Below are positions 61,885 to 64,000 of a stretch of 64,000 bases of DNA, piece by piece; the first letter of the stretch is position 1, and each line of letters opens with the position of its first letter. The notes below the pieces were generated by a model, which saw only the letters and a list, made by a program, of their open reading frames with translations, searched no databases and was not told the origin of the DNA. The stretch comes from Micromonospora echinofusca (lineage in GTDB: Bacteria > Actinomycetota > Actinomycetes > Mycobacteriales > Micromonosporaceae). The stretch lies in assembly GCF_900091445.1 (NCBI RefSeq), contig NZ_LT607733.1:124001-188000 (forward strand). Direction: 5' to 3'. Made by a program: the position numbers and the translations under genes.

Positions 61885-62802
61885 GTGACTGAAGTAGATC
61901 TCAAAGCACTCCTTGCCGATGTTGATGGAGATGTAGCTACCGAATTAGCCTCCAAACCGGAGGTTATTGACAAGGGGCACGAGCTAGACATATCTACCCT
62001 TCCGATCCAAGCTCGGAAGTGGCACAAGTTGAGGGACGCCGTCGCGGTGGTAGCGGACCTCAAGAGCTCTACTCAACTTGGCCTGAACAAGCATGCCGCT
62101 TCAACCGCCAGTATCTATGAAGCCGCCACGGGCGGGGTGGTTCAGATCTTTGATGAATTCGATGCGAACTTTGTGGCAATTCAGGGTGATGGAGCCTTTG
62201 CTCTTTTCTGGGGCGATAAGAGGAGGCAGCGGGCGGTTTGTGCCGGAATTACAATAAAAACTTTTAGCTTTAAGCATCTGGTGCCGCGCTTAGAGAAGAA
62301 GTGGGATGGCCTGCCAGAAACGGGACTAAAGGTCGGCTTAGGGAGTAGCCCTCTTCTGGTAAAGCGCGTTGGCGTGCCTCGCACCGAGCACCAGGAGCCG
62401 GTTTGGGCTGGACGAGCTGTCAACTATGCCGCAAAGGCGGCCCAGCAAGCTGATCGCCATGAGATGGTTGTTACGGGGACAATCTGGGACTGGGTATCCG
62501 ACAACGACTTTCTGGCCGTCACCTGCTCCTGCAGCAACCCAAACCCCGACCTCTGGTCCAACATCACTATCGAGAAGATTCCTGACGGCGACGGTGACCG
62601 CGAGGGCAAGCGCCTCACGTCAAGCTGGTGTGATGTGCATGGGCCGGAGTACTGCGCCGCCGTGCTGGAAGGGAAGAAGCGGCGTGCAGACGTCACCACT
62701 CAACGGACATCAGCACTTGCGGCAGAGATGAAGAGTTGGGTACGCAACAAGGCGGCTCAAGATCGCAAGAACCGGCTAGCCCGATATCAAGGGCTGCACT
62801 GA
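61885..62802 (+). CDS. pycC: Pycsar nucleotide cyclase PycC
   Basis: 305 aa from GTG 61885, with AGGAGG 4 nt upstream. The class III cyclase core has metal ligands Asp58 (VAVVADLKSST) and Asp102 (AIQGDGAFALFWGD), and the catalytic segment WAGRAVNYAAKAAQQ with Asn180 and Lys184 where most cyclases have Arg. Adjacent PycTM identifies it as the phage-sensing cyclase that makes cCMP or cUMP. Residues 205-260 carry Cys214, Cys216, Cys249, His252 and Cys257, a possible zinc site. GC is well below the chromosome average, and Leu21, Leu136 and Leu152 use the rare TTA codon, so acquisition by transfer and bldA control are plausible. Confidence 0.88.
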   Translation: MTEVDLKALLADVDGDVATELASKPEVIDKGHELDISTLPIQARKWHKLRDAVAVVADLKSSTQLGLNKHAASTASIYEAATGGVVQIFDEFDANFVAIQGDGAFALFWGDKRRQRAVCAGITIKTFSFKHLVPRLEKKWDGLPETGLKVGLGSSPLLVKRVGVPRTEHQEPVWAGRAVNYAAKAAQQADRHEMVVTGTIWDWVSDNDFLAVTCSCSNPNPDLWSNITIEKIPDGDGDREGKRLTSSWCDVHGPEYCAAVLEGKKRRADVTTQRTSALAAEMKSWVRNKAAQDRKNRLARYQGLH

Positions 62803-63519
62803 GGCAACCGAACATCCCTGAACCTCACCCGCCCTGTACCTACAGCCTCAACTCTCGAACAACCTCGCCATCCCGTCTGCCGTCGACCCGCCCTCTGGGG
62901 AGCGGGCCGCCGCCCGGCCCGCCACGTCAAGACGGCCTTGACGCACGTTCGGACGCTGACGGGTCGGGCGGCGGTCTGCTCGGCTTGCCCGGGTCGATGG
63001 CAGGCGGGATGGCCTACCGCAACCACCCCCGGACCGCGACGCGCCGGCGGTGCCCCGGCCATCCTGGAGCCGGAGCGCCCCCGCCGGAGGCGCAGTAACC
63101 GCAACCCCGCGACCGCCGCCAGCTCGCCGACGCGGCCGGCGTGCGCTCCCCTACGCCGCGCGGGCTCGTGGCCGCGCGGCCCGGCCGGCTGCCGGCCCAC
63201 CCCACCCGGTCAACGCTGCTGTCGTCATGCGGCGGCCCCTCCGGGCTTTCCGCTCTCCGCGCCAGCCGCCGGGCGTGTTGCGTGGCCGGAGTCGGAGCGC
63301 CAGCGCAGCGACGGACGCGCGCCCAGGCGGCGGCGCGTGCGGCCCGTCAAGGGCCGCCTCGAAGACGTACAGAAAGTTTGAACCACTTCGCCGGCAGCCG
63401 GCTTGTCCTCCGTCGGCTGATGTGCGACACGCGTCCGCCAGGTGATCTGCGACAGTGGTCGGTTTCGGCACTCTGAGCCCGACGTCTCCGCGGGGCGTCG
63501 GGACTCGGGGAGGCCGGGA
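62803..63519. other. Intergenic region between PycC and the transposase
   Basis: 717 bases. GCGGGCC (62902-62908) / GGCCCGC (62916-62922) and CGTCAAG (62925-62931) / CTTGACG (62937-62943) are candidate terminators for PycC. 62940-63380 has long GC-rich open frames on both strands, but none has family text or consistent third-codon bias. The left end of the IS element probably lies in 63420-63500, where ggtgatctgcgac-like words recur. Confidence 0.45.
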
Positions 63520-64000
63520 TTGGCGCTGGTTGTCTTGTCGGTTGTCGAGCAGCGGTTGGACGCGGTCCGTGCGGTGCTGGCCGGGTCGGATGTGGTGGAG
63601 GTGGCCGCCAACTGTGGGGTGCATCGGTCGACGGTGCATCGGTGGGTGGGCCGGTATCTGACTGAGCAGTTGGCGGGGTTGGCTGACCGGTCGCACCGGC
63701 CTCACTCGTGCCCTGGTCAGGTGGCGGAGGCGGTTGAGGTCGCGGTGGCGGAGATGCGTCGGGAGCATCCCCGGTGGGGGTCGCGGCGGATCCGGTTGGA
63801 GATGCTGCGCAAGCCCGGCCCGTGGGTGGTCGAGGACCTGGCGGTGCCGTCGGAGCGGACGATCGACAGGATTTTGCAGCGGCAGGGGCTGCTGCGGGTC
63901 CGGCCCCGGAAACGGCCGAAGGACTCGTATAAGCGGTGGGAACGGCCTGCGCCGATGCAGTTGTGGCAGATGGACATCGTCGGCGGAGTGCAGTTGGTCA
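63520..64000 (+). mobile_element. IS481-type transposase, N-terminal part (runs off the window)
   Basis: The frame from TTG 63520, with GGGGAGG 6 nt upstream, is open to the window edge: 160 codons. The HTH is VVEVAANCGVHRSTVHRWVG, followed by LADRSHRPHSCP and the helix EMRREHPRWGSRRIRLEML. The catalytic domain begins at MQLWQMDIVGG, where Asp is the first D of the DDE triad. This is the IS481/IS3 integrase-like core. The right end lies outside, so completeness is unknown. Terminal repeats could not be defined. Confidence 0.85.

Noticed and set aside
62938..63381. Long GC-rich frames on both strands before the transposase
   Set aside because: No ribosome site, no recognisable domain, and competing frames of equal quality. 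Treated as intergenic.

Overview
The window is about 72% GC, dense with genes on both strands, and carries lineage markers of a filamentous actinobacterium: a BldN-type sigma factor with an RsbN-like anti-sigma, a bS22 microprotein, the Rex-hemACDB operon, and a phosphate two-component system beside phoU. Gene content and style fit Micromonosporaceae (Micromonospora or a close relative). That placement is an inference from recognised protein families, not from a search. No rRNA or tRNA gene and no CRISPR array was seen.

Layout. 1-13.3 kb: a truncated C-terminus, a Rho-N-domain protein, two tandem MFS exporters, phosphoglycerate mutase, divergent phoU / senX3-regX3 around a PHO-box-like repeat, a Cys-rich protein, Ppx/GppA, a sugar isomerase-like protein, a CGNR zinc-finger regulator, and a lipoprotein-ATP-grasp pair resembling E. 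coli ygiB-ygiC. 13.3-27.5 kb: proline dehydrogenase, a membrane-anchored metalloprotease, a developmental block (BdtA-like HTH, bS22, epimerase, acyltransferase, HAD phosphatase, rsbN, bldN), an acyl-CoA ligase-glutaredoxin pair, and a NarL-type two-component system. 27.8-33.7 kb: rex-hemA-hemC-hemD-hemB, with start/stop overlaps and a Rex operator overlapping the promoter. 34-46.8 kb: an XRE regulator, a very large secreted nuclease, a double-GNAT protein, a lytic transglycosylase, an FmdB zinc ribbon, an AfsR-like cyclase/ATPase regulator, a secreted phospholipase A2 and a GHL10 glycoside hydrolase. 47.1-54.1 kb: an arabinan/arabinoside utilisation locus (GH43, ABC importer, GH51, LacI regulator) with twin operators. 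54.2-59 kb: housekeeping genes (BON-methyltransferase, ABC-F, ROK/polyphosphate glucokinase-like, TPR, Smr).

The accessory part is 59.2-64 kb. Base composition drops and TTA codons appear. It holds a Crp/Fnr regulator with an intact cyclic-nucleotide pocket, a degenerate class III cyclase-like protein, a two-helix mini membrane protein, and a divergently transcribed pair that I identify as a Pycsar anti-phage system: the membrane effector PycTM and the nucleotide cyclase PycC. An IS481-type transposase runs off the right edge. The juxtaposition of two cyclase-fold proteins, a cNMP-binding regulator and two membrane proteins is the most interesting part of the window.

Regulatory architecture visible in the DNA includes many probable leaderless starts (TAnnnT-like -10 element 6-8 nt before ATG/GTG), translational coupling through ATGA/GTGA overlaps, two tiny upstream ORFs, several perfect terminator hairpins, and three long intergenic palindromes that look like dispersed repeat elements.
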